From JBBDYH01 sp040901795 (GTDB lineage: Bacteria; Planctomycetota; Planctomycetia; Pirellulales; JALHPA01), in NCBI GenBank assembly GCA_040901795.1, contig JBBDYH010000081.1, positions 1 through 24,260 of the forward strand: a DNA stretch of 24,260 nucleotides. Direction: 5' to 3'. This document shows positions 17,597 to 24,220 of the stretch, piece by piece (positions within the stretch are counted from its first letter, which is position 1; each line of letters begins with the position of its first letter). Under the pieces are notes generated by a model. It was not told where the DNA came from, searched no databases, and was given only the letters and a program-made list of their open reading frames with translations. Both the position numbers and the translations under genes were made by a program.

Positions 17597-17843
17597 GATC
17601 CCATTGGCCTTTGCCCAATGGTGAAGGACACCGAAGAGCTAGGAGGAGCAATCAAAAGCAAGTCGACCCCTACGAGCTTGCTCGTGGATGAAGAAGATTT
17701 GGGCGAAACGCGGGTGTTCTTTTTAGCTTGCCAATCTTGTTCACCATCCGGACGAGCCGGATGGGGTCCGTGAGCTTTTTGTGGGCTGTGGCCGAGTTAG
17801 CTCACCAATCTTGTTCACCATCCGGGCGAGCCGGATGGGGTCC
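17597..17843. repeat. Right REP cluster, three hairpins
   Basis: R5 (17597-17626) is in orientation B with stem ccattgg. R6 (17740-17769) and R7 (17814-17843) are in orientation A with stem ccatccgg and 5-nt loops acgag and gcgag. R6 and R7 start 74 nt apart and share the intervening flank. R7 directly abuts the truncated reading frame at 17844. Confidence 0.85.
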
Positions 17844-17957
17844 ATCGCGGCTAAACTGAGCCGCGCCGTAGAACACGCAGGCCTGCCCCCCCATAAGCAG
17901 GTGCTCGACTTGGTGTGCGGTCAGCGTCGAAAGGGCTTTGACTGTCGGGTTCTGCAT
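17802..17957 (-). pseudogene. Truncated nucleotidyltransferase-like gene, cut by REP R7
   Basis: The ATG at 17957 opens a frame whose first 38 codons look like the start of a MNT/AbiEii-type nucleotidyltransferase: LTAHQVEHLLMGGQACVF followed by YGAAQFSRD, the strand and GG loop that precede the usual DxD metal site. Directly after the Asp codon at 17844-17846 the sequence becomes the REP hairpin R7. It then codes 13 unrelated residues (GPHPARPDGEQDW) and stops at 17802. The catalytic part is missing and I cannot find the remainder on the other side of the cassette. It overlaps the small gene at 17851-18084 in another frame. Family recognition rests on about 25 residues and is from memory. 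Confidence 0.6.
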
Positions 17958-18084
17958 CGAGTGAGCCTCCGACGCTCAAGTAGAACTCCCACAATCGGCA
18001 CGATTCCGCCCAACGCTGTTGGGGTGTCATCCGATACCACTCCAGCCATTGGTCGTCGGTCAGGTCGCTGGCGGGGAGTTCCAT
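17851..18084 (-). CDS. Small conserved-looking protein downstream of gltX
   Basis: This is a 77-residue frame starting 17 nt after gltX. It begins MELPASDLTDDQWLEWYRMT, continues with a Trp-rich helix (PQQRWAESCRLWEFYLSVGG) and then a SLDAEPDSQSPFD segment. It resembles short planctomycete proteins that precede a nucleotidyltransferase gene; this is recalled, not searched. The last 30 or so codons overlap the truncated nucleotidyltransferase frame, so the true end may be as written or the gene may be decaying with its partner. No strong ribosome site is visible. Function is unknown; a partner or antitoxin role beside the nucleotidyltransferase is possible. Confidence 0.5.
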   Translation of the reverse strand: MELPASDLTDDQWLEWYRMTPQQRWAESCRLWEFYLSVGGSLDAEPDSQSPFDADRTPSRAPAYGGAGLRVLRRGSV

Positions 18085-18101
18085 GGAGTTCAGTTTGCGC
18101 C

Positions 18102-19688
18102 CTATTCCGCGTAATGGCAACGTTGGAGTGCGCGACCGATCCGCCGGACGCTGCTTTCGCGGCCGAGGACCGCCAATGTTTCGAACAGGCCGAAGCCGAT
18201 GGACTGGCCGGTTACGGCGACGCGCAGGGGATGGATCAGTCCGCTGATCTGGATTCCTTCGGCGGCGATGAAGTCGTGCAGAGCCTTTTCGATGGTAGCG
18301 GCATCGAAGGGTTCGACGGTCGCCAGACGATCTTTGAATTTGGCGAGCAGCGGGGCGGCCTCCGGCGGCTTGCGAATTCGCTTGTCGAAGGCGGCTGCGT
18401 CGTAAGTAATCTGTTCGTCCGGAGTGAAAAAGGTTCGGTAATCGAGGATGTCTCCGGCCACTTTGATTCGGTCGCCGGCGGCGGTTACGATGGCCTGCAG
18501 CTTGTCGGAGATCGAGCATGGCGGGGGTTCACTGACCGAGCCGGCACGTTGTAAATAAGGGAGGACCTTGGCGACTTTCTGCTTGAGCGGCAGCTCTTGC
18601 ATGTAGTGGTCCTGGAAGGCGAAGAGCTTTTTGGGATCGAAGCTGGCGGGAGCTTTGTTGACGCGCTCGAGAGTAAACCGCTCGATCATCTCTTCGCGCG
18701 AGAAGAACTCGGTGGTCTCGTCGAGCGACCAGCCCAAGAGCAAGAGGTAGTTGAGCACGGCGTGTGGCAGGTAGCCGACCTGCTCGTAGAAATCGACGAT
18801 CACCGGGTTGAACGTTTCGGCGGCGGTCGCGAGGCCGATGGCACGCGCGATCGCCTGGCCGTGCTCGTTGATCTTGGCGAAGTCGGGGTTTTTGAGGTAC
18901 TTGTCGAGCTTGCGCTTGCTGAGCTTGTTCTTGCTGCCGGGCTCGGCGACGTACGGCAAGTGGGCATATTGAGGCAGCGGGTAACCGAGCGACTGGGCGA
19001 TGAAGATCTGGCGGGGCGTGTTGGAAAGGTGCTCCTCGGCGCGGATGACGTGCGTGATTTCGAAGTCGTAGTCGTCAACGACGTTGGCCAGGTGGTAGAG
19101 GCAGGTGCCGTCGGCGCGCTGGACCACGTGGTCCTGCTCGCTGGCCCACTGGAATTCGACGTTGCCGCGGATGACGTCGGGGATGACGAGCGACCCCTCG
19201 CGCGGCGTCTTCAGCCGGACGACGGCTTTGCGTCCTTCGCTTTCATAGCGGCGGGCGTCGGCATCGCTCTCGGCCATCCAGCGGCGGCTGTAGACGACCG
19301 AGCGCTTCTCTTTTTCGGCGGCGGTACGTTCGGTCTGAATTTCTTCGGTGCTCGCATAGTCGCGGTAGGCGAAGCCATTGGCAAGAAGCTGCTCGACGGC
19401 TTCGCGATAGCGGTCCTGCCGCTGCGACTGGAAGTACGGTGCATGCGGACCGCGGCTGGACTGGCCGTCGTCGGTCGGTCCTTCGTCCCAATCGATGCCT
19501 AGCCAGCGAAAGCCGTGCAGGATCGGCGCGAGGGCCGCGGCGACGTTCCGCTCGGCGTCGGTGTCATCGATGCGGAGGAGGAACTGCCCGCCGTGCTTGC
19601 GTGCGAAGAGCCAGTTGAACAGCGCCGTACGAACGCCGCCGATGTGCAGGTAGCCGGTGGGACTGGGAGCGAAACGGGTGCGGACCAA
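18102..19688 (-). CDS. gltX: Glutamyl-tRNA synthetase
   Basis: This class I synthetase charges tRNA-Glu and has 528 residues, slightly longer than the usual 470-500. It has RFAPSPTGYLHIGGVRTA with the HIGH equivalent HIGG at 15-18, the second motif LLRIDDTDAERN, YHLANVVDDYDFEITHVIRAEEH-type active-site strands (about 198-220) and KLSKR at 255-259. The C-terminal third is the helical anticodon-binding domain of bacterial GluRS. An in-frame TGA lies just upstream, so the start must be TTG at 19688, giving (M)VRTRFAPSPTG. The ribosome-site position holds GGGTTCA heptad repeats instead of a Shine-Dalgarno. Extra length lies around 72-84 (DDGQSSRGPHA) and in the C-terminal domain. With glnS present, it is probably a discriminating GluRS. 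Confidence 0.96.
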   Translation of the reverse strand: MVRTRFAPSPTGYLHIGGVRTALFNWLFARKHGGQFLLRIDDTDAERNVAAALAPILHGFRWLGIDWDEGPTDDGQSSRGPHAPYFQSQRQDRYREAVEQLLANGFAYRDYASTEEIQTERTAAEKEKRSVVYSRRWMAESDADARRYESEGRKAVVRLKTPREGSLVIPDVIRGNVEFQWASEQDHVVQRADGTCLYHLANVVDDYDFEITHVIRAEEHLSNTPRQIFIAQSLGYPLPQYAHLPYVAEPGSKNKLSKRKLDKYLKNPDFAKINEHGQAIARAIGLATAAETFNPVIVDFYEQVGYLPHAVLNYLLLLGWSLDETTEFFSREEMIERFTLERVNKAPASFDPKKLFAFQDHYMQELPLKQKVAKVLPYLQRAGSVSEPPPCSISDKLQAIVTAAGDRIKVAGDILDYRTFFTPDEQITYDAAAFDKRIRKPPEAAPLLAKFKDRLATVEPFDAATIEKALHDFIAAEGIQISGLIHPLRVAVTGQSIGFGLFETLAVLGRESSVRRIGRALQRCHYAE

Positions 19689-19693
19689 GGGAA

Positions 19694-19735
19694 GGGTTCA
19701 GGGTTCAGGGTTCAGCGAGACGTCAGGCGTCAGGG
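19694..19735. repeat. Heptad repeat upstream of gltX
   Basis: Six consecutive 7-nt units in constant register: GGGTTCA three times, GCGAGAC, GTCAGGC, GTCAGGG. The array begins 6 nt before the gltX TTG start codon and occupies the ribosome-site region. Confidence 0.8.
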
Positions 19736-19799
19736 GATTCGTCGGCGTGGTAGGGAATTAGACGCAAACCACTGAGCGCCGGAAAGGGGGATTGCGGTC

Positions 19800-19849
19800 G
19801 GCAGACGGAAATGCCGCCCCACGTTGGCAGACAGGAATGTCTGCCCCAC
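19800..19849. repeat. Tandem pair of GGCAGAC palindromes
   Basis: A perfect copy has arms ggcagaca and tgtctgcc with loop GGAA (19826-19845), followed by CCACG. A degenerate copy, ggcagac-ggaa-atgccgcc, precedes it at 19800-19818, also followed by CCACG. They lie between the gltX start and the stop of the membrane protein gene. Confidence 0.75.
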
Positions 19850-19857
19850 GCGCACCG

Positions 19858-21099
19858 CTACTCGTCGTCGTAGCGCTCGGTGCGCTGCTGCTTGCGGAGG
19901 CGCTTGCGTTCGGCGCGGCTGAGCTTGTGGGACGGCCCCGATTGGCCGTCGTCGTCGTCATCGCCACCGATGAATTGTGCCGGCGAGTTGGACGATGTAG
20001 CCGTCGGTTTGGCAGCGGCCGTTGTTCGAGCGGCCACGTTGGCATGAGCGGTTTGCGGCTTTGTAGAACTGCTGCCGGAAGCGGCCGATCGCTGTAAGTC
20101 GATGCCGCTCGTAGCCGGGCGAAATGGGGCCGTATGCGCTGGATCGACGCGCGTGGTGAGATCGTCGCGGCGCTTTGCCGCGCTGCCCGTGGACTTGGCT
20201 GTGGTAGTCACTGGCGCTTCGGCCGGCGGCTCGGACTTTTTCTTTTCGCGCTTGGGCTTGAGCGCCCGGACGGGTAACTGCCCGTGCGCATCGAGCAGGA
20301 CGTGGCGGGCGAAGGCGACGAGTCCGAACAACAACCACCAACGGCCAAGCGACGAGCACGCTGTCGCGACCATCACCGCCTGGTGCTCAGCAATCGACAG
20401 AGACAGTTGGGGAATGATGAAGCCGACCGCCACTCCGCCGAAGCCCAAGAGGAACGACGACGTCGCGGTCCGGCAGGCGCGCGCGTCGAGCATCATGCGG
20501 AGGCCCAACCATACCACCAGGACGCTCCAGGGCGCGAGCCACCAGAGGACGCCGTCGCCCAAGCCAACTCGTCCGGATAATCCCACGCCGATCGTACGGA
20601 CTGCGCCGCGCAGATCGGCCACTCCGTCGATGCTCATCACAAGCCACAACGCGGCGCCCCAGAGCCACACGCGATACCGGCCGCGATAGTCGTCGAGCCG
20701 AAATCGGCGCACGCTATAAACAAACGCGGAGAGCAAGGCGCAGGCGACCATTACAAGCGCGGACCACCAACCCGCCAGGCTGCCCGCTTCCGCAAGATCG
20801 AGTGCTCGCAGCCTGCCGGCGGACCAGATCGCCGACTGTGTTGCGAAGTAATATGCGGCCTCCAAAGCGGCGATGAGCAGCAGCCCCACCGTGAAAAATG
20901 CGGCGAGCGACCAGTTTCGCAGGGGAACGAAATCGCTCCATCGCGCGTGGCACTCAGACCGCGCCAGCTCGGTGTAGGCCTCGGCGGCTTTCGACGTGCG
21001 GCGAGATTTGGCGGCCGTCCCGGGCTCCTGGGCGGCCGTGGCGTCCTCCAAGAGCGACCGACGGCGACGGTCATCGCGCAGGCTTGTGTGCCTTAACAT
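19858..21099 (-). CDS. Polytopic membrane protein with charged C-terminal tail
   Basis: No family is recognised. From the ATG at 21099 it has 413 residues. A basic N-terminal tail (RDDRRRRSLL near 8-17) precedes about six hydrophobic segments near 63-85, 105-128, 143-157, 183-203, 212-230 and 242-265. The last 145 residues are Ser/Ala/Pro-rich and disordered-looking, with an acidic patch (GGDDDDDGQSGP) and a basic end HKLSRAERKRLRKQQR. The start is favoured by GAGG..AGG upstream; an earlier TTG at 21117 is possible. It lies upstream of gltX, 170 nt away. The LSRAERKRLRK ending is a pattern I associate with planctomycete membrane proteins of unknown role. Location is the inner membrane with the tail most likely cytoplasmic. 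Confidence 0.75.
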   Translation of the reverse strand: MLRHTSLRDDRRRRSLLEDATAAQEPGTAAKSRRTSKAAEAYTELARSECHARWSDFVPLRNWSLAAFFTVGLLLIAALEAAYYFATQSAIWSAGRLRALDLAEAGSLAGWWSALVMVACALLSAFVYSVRRFRLDDYRGRYRVWLWGAALWLVMSIDGVADLRGAVRTIGVGLSGRVGLGDGVLWWLAPWSVLVVWLGLRMMLDARACRTATSSFLLGFGGVAVGFIIPQLSLSIAEHQAVMVATACSSLGRWWLLFGLVAFARHVLLDAHGQLPVRALKPKREKKKSEPPAEAPVTTTAKSTGSAAKRRDDLTTRVDPAHTAPFRPATSGIDLQRSAASGSSSTKPQTAHANVAARTTAAAKPTATSSNSPAQFIGGDDDDDGQSGPSHKLSRAERKRLRKQQRTERYDDE

Positions 21100-21316
21100 T
21101 TTGCCTGGCCTCAGCAATTAGCCGCGGATGGATCGGTCGCCGCGGCGACGACGCCAATAAGGGAGTACGGCGATAGACTAAGCAACCTACCTGGTCAGCG
21201 CGGTTTAACGGTTTGTCAAAATGGGCAACCGCTACCGTGTAGAGCCGCTCCATCGACATCGACATTCGGCGTCGCGGAATTGAAATTGGCCAATGGCCGC
21301 CCCAGCGTTTGGCGAC

Positions 21317-21685
21317 CTATTCGTGCTCATCGCGATGCACAGTCGCCGGCGAAAAGGCCGGCGAGCAGACAGCGATGTACTCGGCGCCGTCCGGTTCGGG
21401 TGTGCTATAGCGGACCCACTCGCCGGGTTGGGTGATGACCGCCTGGCCTGCGCTGACGTCGATTATACCCGCACGGTGCTCGACGCGAAGCAGGCCGCGA
21501 AGCACCACGGTGTATTCGGTGAAATGGGGAGTTTGGCCAGGCTCGGACCAGCCGGCTGGGCTGTGCATGTGGGCGACGCTGACGGTGTCCGTCTGGCTGT
21601 TCACGCGGCCGATGTACTCGCGGATCAGCTTGGGCTTGTCGCCGGCGGCGGTGATTTCGGTGGGTTTGGGAATGAGAAGGGGCAT
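21317..21685 (-). CDS. Small cupin-domain protein
   Basis: This 122-residue protein is a single-domain cupin. The beta-barrel motif 1 region is SVAHMHSPAGWSEPGQTPHF, with metal-ligand candidates His39, His41, His54 and Glu57. It is followed by EYTVVLRGLLRVEH, the typical 'YVLEGRL' strand, and motif 2 at about 77-92 (DVSAGQAVITQPGEWV). Such small cupins bind a divalent metal and act as isomerases, dioxygenases or sensors; the reaction cannot be told. The ATG at 21685 is the only sensible start and has a weak ribosome site. It lies between the membrane protein gene and a lipoprotein gene on the same strand, with a hairpin pair upstream, so it probably has its own promoter. Confidence 0.85.
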   Translation of the reverse strand: MPLLIPKPTEITAAGDKPKLIREYIGRVNSQTDTVSVAHMHSPAGWSEPGQTPHFTEYTVVLRGLLRVEHRAGIIDVSAGQAVITQPGEWVRYSTPEPDGAEYIAVCSPAFSPATVHRDEHE

Positions 21686-21755
21686 GGGTTAGGGGCGCGT
21701 AAGTAACGAACTGGGGTGTATCGCGATTGAGGAATTACCGTGCGCGCTTTTTCAT

Positions 21756-21850
21756 CTGTAGGGAACGCCGTCCGCGGCGTTCCGGGTGCGACAACCGACG
21801 TAGCCAAGCCAACTCGCCCAACGGAACGGCACGGAGGCCGTTCCCTACAG
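21756..21850. repeat. Inverted pair of palindromes with CTGTAGGG ends
   Basis: The ends ctgtaggg (21756-21763) and ccctacag (21843-21850) are inverted. Inside them lie the hairpins ggaacgccg/cggcgttcc (21762-21783, 9 bp) and ggaacggc/gccgttcc (21823-21844, 8 bp). It reads as two copies of one unit in opposite orientation, ending 8 nt before the lipoprotein stop codon. Confidence 0.8.
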
Positions 21851-21858
21851 AGAATGGA

Positions 21859-22992
21859 TTATTTGAGCGGTCCGCTGGGGGTCGGCAATTCGATGACTGG
21901 CGGTTGAGCCGGCTGGAAGGGCGGGGCCGTGCTCGAGCTTGCTGGCGGCGGAGAGCCGACGGTTGGCCCCGGCGCAAATCGTTGAAACAAGCGCGCTTGA
22001 CGCTGCTGCACGGCGACAGTTGCGGGGTCCATGCTGCCAGGTGGGCCAGCCGACCAACCGGGGTTGTTAGCGTGTAGGCCGCCGTTGGCGCGCGGATCGA
22101 TGGCGGCGCCAGTGAGCGGCTGACCGGGCAATGTGAATTGGAGGTTGGGATCCGCCAAATCGATGCTCTGGAAGCCTTCGCGCGTTTTGTCCGGTAGCAC
22201 CCAAATGCCGGCATGTTCGGGACTGAGCGTATTGATTTGCCAATTGACGACGTCGATCCGCAATCTCATCTGCGTGGTCGGCAGTTGCAGCTCGATTTGC
22301 CGCGGCATGTTCACGCCCGAGCGCTCGTCGCGAATGTGGTTAGTCGTCGTGGCGCTGGCGATGAGCTGGGCTTGGGCGTCGTAAAGATGCTGAGCGAGCA
22401 CGAGTGCGCGATCGGCGTCGACGATCGTGATCTTGGTCATGTCGCCCATGGCGGCGCGCCGGCGCGAGCGAATTTCCAAACGCCCTGCGCCCACGGAGAT
22501 CGGCCCCTGATGTTCCTCGTCGGGCCGAAACGTCGGAAGGCCGAGGGCTTCGACCAGCCACTCGGGCTGGACGGGCATGATCTGGCGCGCGTTGCTGTGA
22601 GCGAATTGATCATGGCGACTGAAGTACAATGCCGGCGGCACGCCGCGCCGCACCCAGAGCCAGAACAGGTCATCGTTCATCCCCACATCGAGCTCGTCGC
22701 CGGTCAGCCCGGTGCGGCCTTTCAGCCGGAAGCGGCGCGGCGCTTCGAAGGCCAGGTCCGCGCTCAACCGCGGGGCGCCCGGCACGGTGAGGTACGCCTG
22801 CGAGGCGACGCCACTGCGAGCGCGGGCGGTGTTGTCGTTCACTGCCGTGATGATCTGATCAAGCGTGGCGGCGGGTGGCAGGACTTGCGGGATCGGGGCG
22901 CCCGGCTGGCGAAGCATCCAGGGGCAACTAGCGCCGCTCGCGACGAAGAGCACGAGCGACACGCCGAGCCAGACGAGCGGAATGCGGAGCAT
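21859..22992 (-). CDS. Probable lipoprotein with LolA-like domain
   Basis: This 377-residue exported protein has an N-terminal hydrophobic segment (RIPLVWLGVSLVLFVASGAS) ending at Cys23, a plausible lipobox although Gly-Ala-Ser before Cys is not the strongest form. The region about 43-290 begins LDQIITAVNDNTARARSG and alternates strands such as LSADLAFEAPRRFRLKG and NDDLFWLWVRRGVPPALYF. This resembles the half-barrel of LolA/LppX and DUF4292-like lipoproteins. The last 70 residues are Pro/Ser-rich (QPAQPPVIELPTPSGPLK) and probably disordered. It likely sits in the cell envelope and may bind or carry a hydrophobic ligand; that is fold-based inference. The 163-residue protein gene lies 97 nt upstream, with a palindrome between them, so the two may be co-transcribed. 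Confidence 0.75.
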   Translation of the reverse strand: MLRIPLVWLGVSLVLFVASGASCPWMLRQPGAPIPQVLPPAATLDQIITAVNDNTARARSGVASQAYLTVPGAPRLSADLAFEAPRRFRLKGRTGLTGDELDVGMNDDLFWLWVRRGVPPALYFSRHDQFAHSNARQIMPVQPEWLVEALGLPTFRPDEEHQGPISVGAGRLEIRSRRRAAMGDMTKITIVDADRALVLAQHLYDAQAQLIASATTTNHIRDERSGVNMPRQIELQLPTTQMRLRIDVVNWQINTLSPEHAGIWVLPDKTREGFQSIDLADPNLQFTLPGQPLTGAAIDPRANGGLHANNPGWSAGPPGSMDPATVAVQQRQARLFQRFAPGPTVGSPPPASSSTAPPFQPAQPPVIELPTPSGPLK

Positions 22993-23040
22993 GGCGTGTT
23001 ACCGTGGGATTATTGCATTACGTCGCACTGGCATCAGTGG

Positions 23041-23061
23041 CACTGCTCGCGGCGAGCAGTG
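23041..23061. repeat. Palindrome, copy 2 (gap upstream of lipoprotein)
   Basis: The arms cactgctcg and cgagcagtg with loop CGG have the same 9-bp stem as the element at 12841-12861. It lies between two minus-strand genes. Confidence 0.85.
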
Positions 23062-23089
23062 GCACATGGGCGGTTCAAACTTTTCTCAG

Positions 23090-23581
23090 CTACGTGGCAT
23101 TGGCGAACAGCAGTCGGGCGAGCTCTTGTTGGATCTCGGACACGCGCTCGTCGCTGGGGGGCGTGGCGGGGACACGGTATTCTGCTTCGCGGCGCGGGCA
23201 GTAGAGGACCATAGTTTCTTCCGATTCGTTATGTTCGGTGTCTTCCAATCTCAGCACGCGGCGACGGATCAACAACAACGCCAACACATAACGCATATCG
23301 GCCTGGCCGGGCTGCTCGGCGAAGTCCTCGAACAGGTCGAGCATCACGTCATTCGGCGCCCAATGCATCTTGCGGGCGTCGGACGATGGCAGATGCGACT
23401 TCCACCAGCCCAGCGCGTTGTCCGGCGGACCCTCCCAGGCCTCGTTGGAAAAGTCCTCGCGCACGACCTCGGCGCCGGACGTAGTCAGCACGGAGTAAAA
23501 GGTTTCGCCGGGCTTGAGCTCGCGACCGGTTTTGGCGCAATGGCGCGTGCTGCGGTGGATGTCGTAATCCATGACCGACAT
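23090..23581 (-). CDS. Conserved hypothetical protein, 163 residues
   Basis: No named family is recognised. The N-terminus has IHRSTRHCAKTGRELKPGE followed by TFYSVL (about 8-31), a Cys-x-x-T-G-R-E-L turn that recalls proteins seen often in planctomycetes. A second Cys lies in LYCPRREAEYRVP (about 126-138). The middle (DVMLDLFEDFAEQPGQADMRYVLALLLIRRRVLRLED) is helical. There is no signal peptide, so it is probably cytoplasmic. The ATG at 23581 is used; a second ATG three codons on is equally possible and neither has a good ribosome site. It lies between the 88-residue protein gene and the lipoprotein gene on the same strand, which suggests a shared unit of unknown function. Confidence 0.75.
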   Translation of the reverse strand: MSVMDYDIHRSTRHCAKTGRELKPGETFYSVLTTSGAEVVREDFSNEAWEGPPDNALGWWKSHLPSSDARKMHWAPNDVMLDLFEDFAEQPGQADMRYVLALLLIRRRVLRLEDTEHNESEETMVLYCPRREAEYRVPATPPSDERVSEIQQELARLLFANAT

Positions 23582-23713
23582 GAGCTTGATCCGTAGGTCT
23601 GCACCGCGCGGGTCGATTGCCTGCGCGCAGTTCGAAGCTTCGCCGCGGCGCGGCGCGGAATCGTACGAAAAATAAGCGGGCGGCTCAAGAGAAGGCGCTT
23701 GCTAGCACGGTAC

Positions 23714-23763
23714 GACGGCCTTCCAAGGCCGTCGCGAGTTCGGGACGGCCTTGGAAGGCCGTC
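23714..23763. repeat. Inverted pair of GACGGCCTT palindromes
   Basis: The 20-nt unit gacggccttccaaggccgtc (23714-23733) is followed 10 nt later by its exact reverse complement (23744-23763). Each unit is itself a 9-bp hairpin with a 2-nt centre. Flanks gtac and cctac are also roughly inverted. It lies in the gap between the 163- and 88-residue protein genes. Confidence 0.85.
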
Positions 23764-23785
23764 CTACGTCTAGCTGGCCTTTTTG

Positions 23786-24052
23786 CTAGTACGCGGTAAA
23801 GAACCGTGAATCCGTCCCGCCGGGGCCGATCTTCAGCTCGATCCGGCGGGTGCAGCGGGGGCAATGGCCGACGTAGGCGGTCTCCTGGCGGTTGATGTAG
23901 ATCCGCGAATAAACATCGCAGCAGGCGAAGTGGATGCCGACGAAACGGCGGACGCCCGCTCCGCCAGAGGCAAAACGCGAATCCGGCGAGGGCGACCCGG
24001 CGGGCCGATTTGGATCGGGATCGCTCGATAGGTCGAGGAATTCGCCGGGCAT
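23786..24052 (-). CDS. Small Cys-rich conserved protein
   Basis: This 88-residue protein has a clear metal-site pattern in its C-terminal half: His41, Cys44 and Cys45 in GIHFACCDVYSRIYI, then Cys64 and Cys67 in GHCPRCTRRIELKI. A zinc or iron site is therefore likely. The first 34 residues are Pro/Ser/Asp-rich and may be disordered. The conserved part is RRFVGIHFACCDVYSRIY onward, ending GPGGTDSRFFTAY. I recall similar proteins in planctomycetes but no function. The ATG at 24052 is preceded by a weak GAGA. It is the first gene after the right-edge palindromes, so its promoter is probably within 24053-24173. Confidence 0.75.
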   Translation of the reverse strand: MPGEFLDLSSDPDPNRPAGSPSPDSRFASGGAGVRRFVGIHFACCDVYSRIYINRQETAYVGHCPRCTRRIELKIGPGGTDSRFFTAY

Positions 24053-24173
24053 GGATTCTCGATCGACGAATCGCGAGGACCGGGCCGGCAGATATCGGCC
24101 TCGCTTACGCGTCGGGTTAAGGTATTAGACTACTTCTAACGAAACGTGACCTTTCGACCAAGAGCGAATGGCA

Positions 24174-24220
24174 CGGCAGGCGGAGCCTGCCGGACAGTGC
24201 GTTCCCAGGCAGAGCCTGGG
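24174..24220. repeat. Two AGGC..GCCT palindromes at the right edge
   Basis: The hairpins cggcaggc-gga-gcctgccg (24174-24192) and cccaggc-aga-gcctggg (24204-24220) lie 11 nt apart. The AGGC-RGA-GCCT core is shared while the outer stem bases differ in a compensated way. No gene follows before the window ends. Confidence 0.8.

Larger units (their letters stand above)
16487..17843 (+). mobile_element. REP/RAYT cassette
   Basis: This is a Y1-type transposase gene flanked by seven related hairpins, four on the left and three on the right. Their order and orientation are A A B B, gene, B A A. On each side the two same-orientation A units are 73-74 nt apart and share about 25 nt of flank (GTTAGCT..C.AATCT). 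No terminal inverted repeats or target duplications of the classical IS type are visible. The right edge interrupts a nucleotidyltransferase-like reading frame, so the cassette, or its REP units, arrived after that gene. Confidence 0.75.

Noticed and set aside
16504..17843. CRISPR array
   Set aside because: Repeats are palindromic, of mixed orientation and variable sequence, without uniform spacers or cas genes.
18597..19502. 301-codon plus-strand frame
   Set aside because: Antisense to gltX and rich in Val, Glu and Gly as expected for a shadow.
21185..21220. TTGACA on the minus strand upstream of the membrane protein gene
   Set aside because: No acceptable -10 box at 16-18 nt spacing.
22213..23214. 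333-codon plus-strand frame
   Set aside because: Antisense to the lipoprotein gene, and it crosses a palindrome; no motif is seen.
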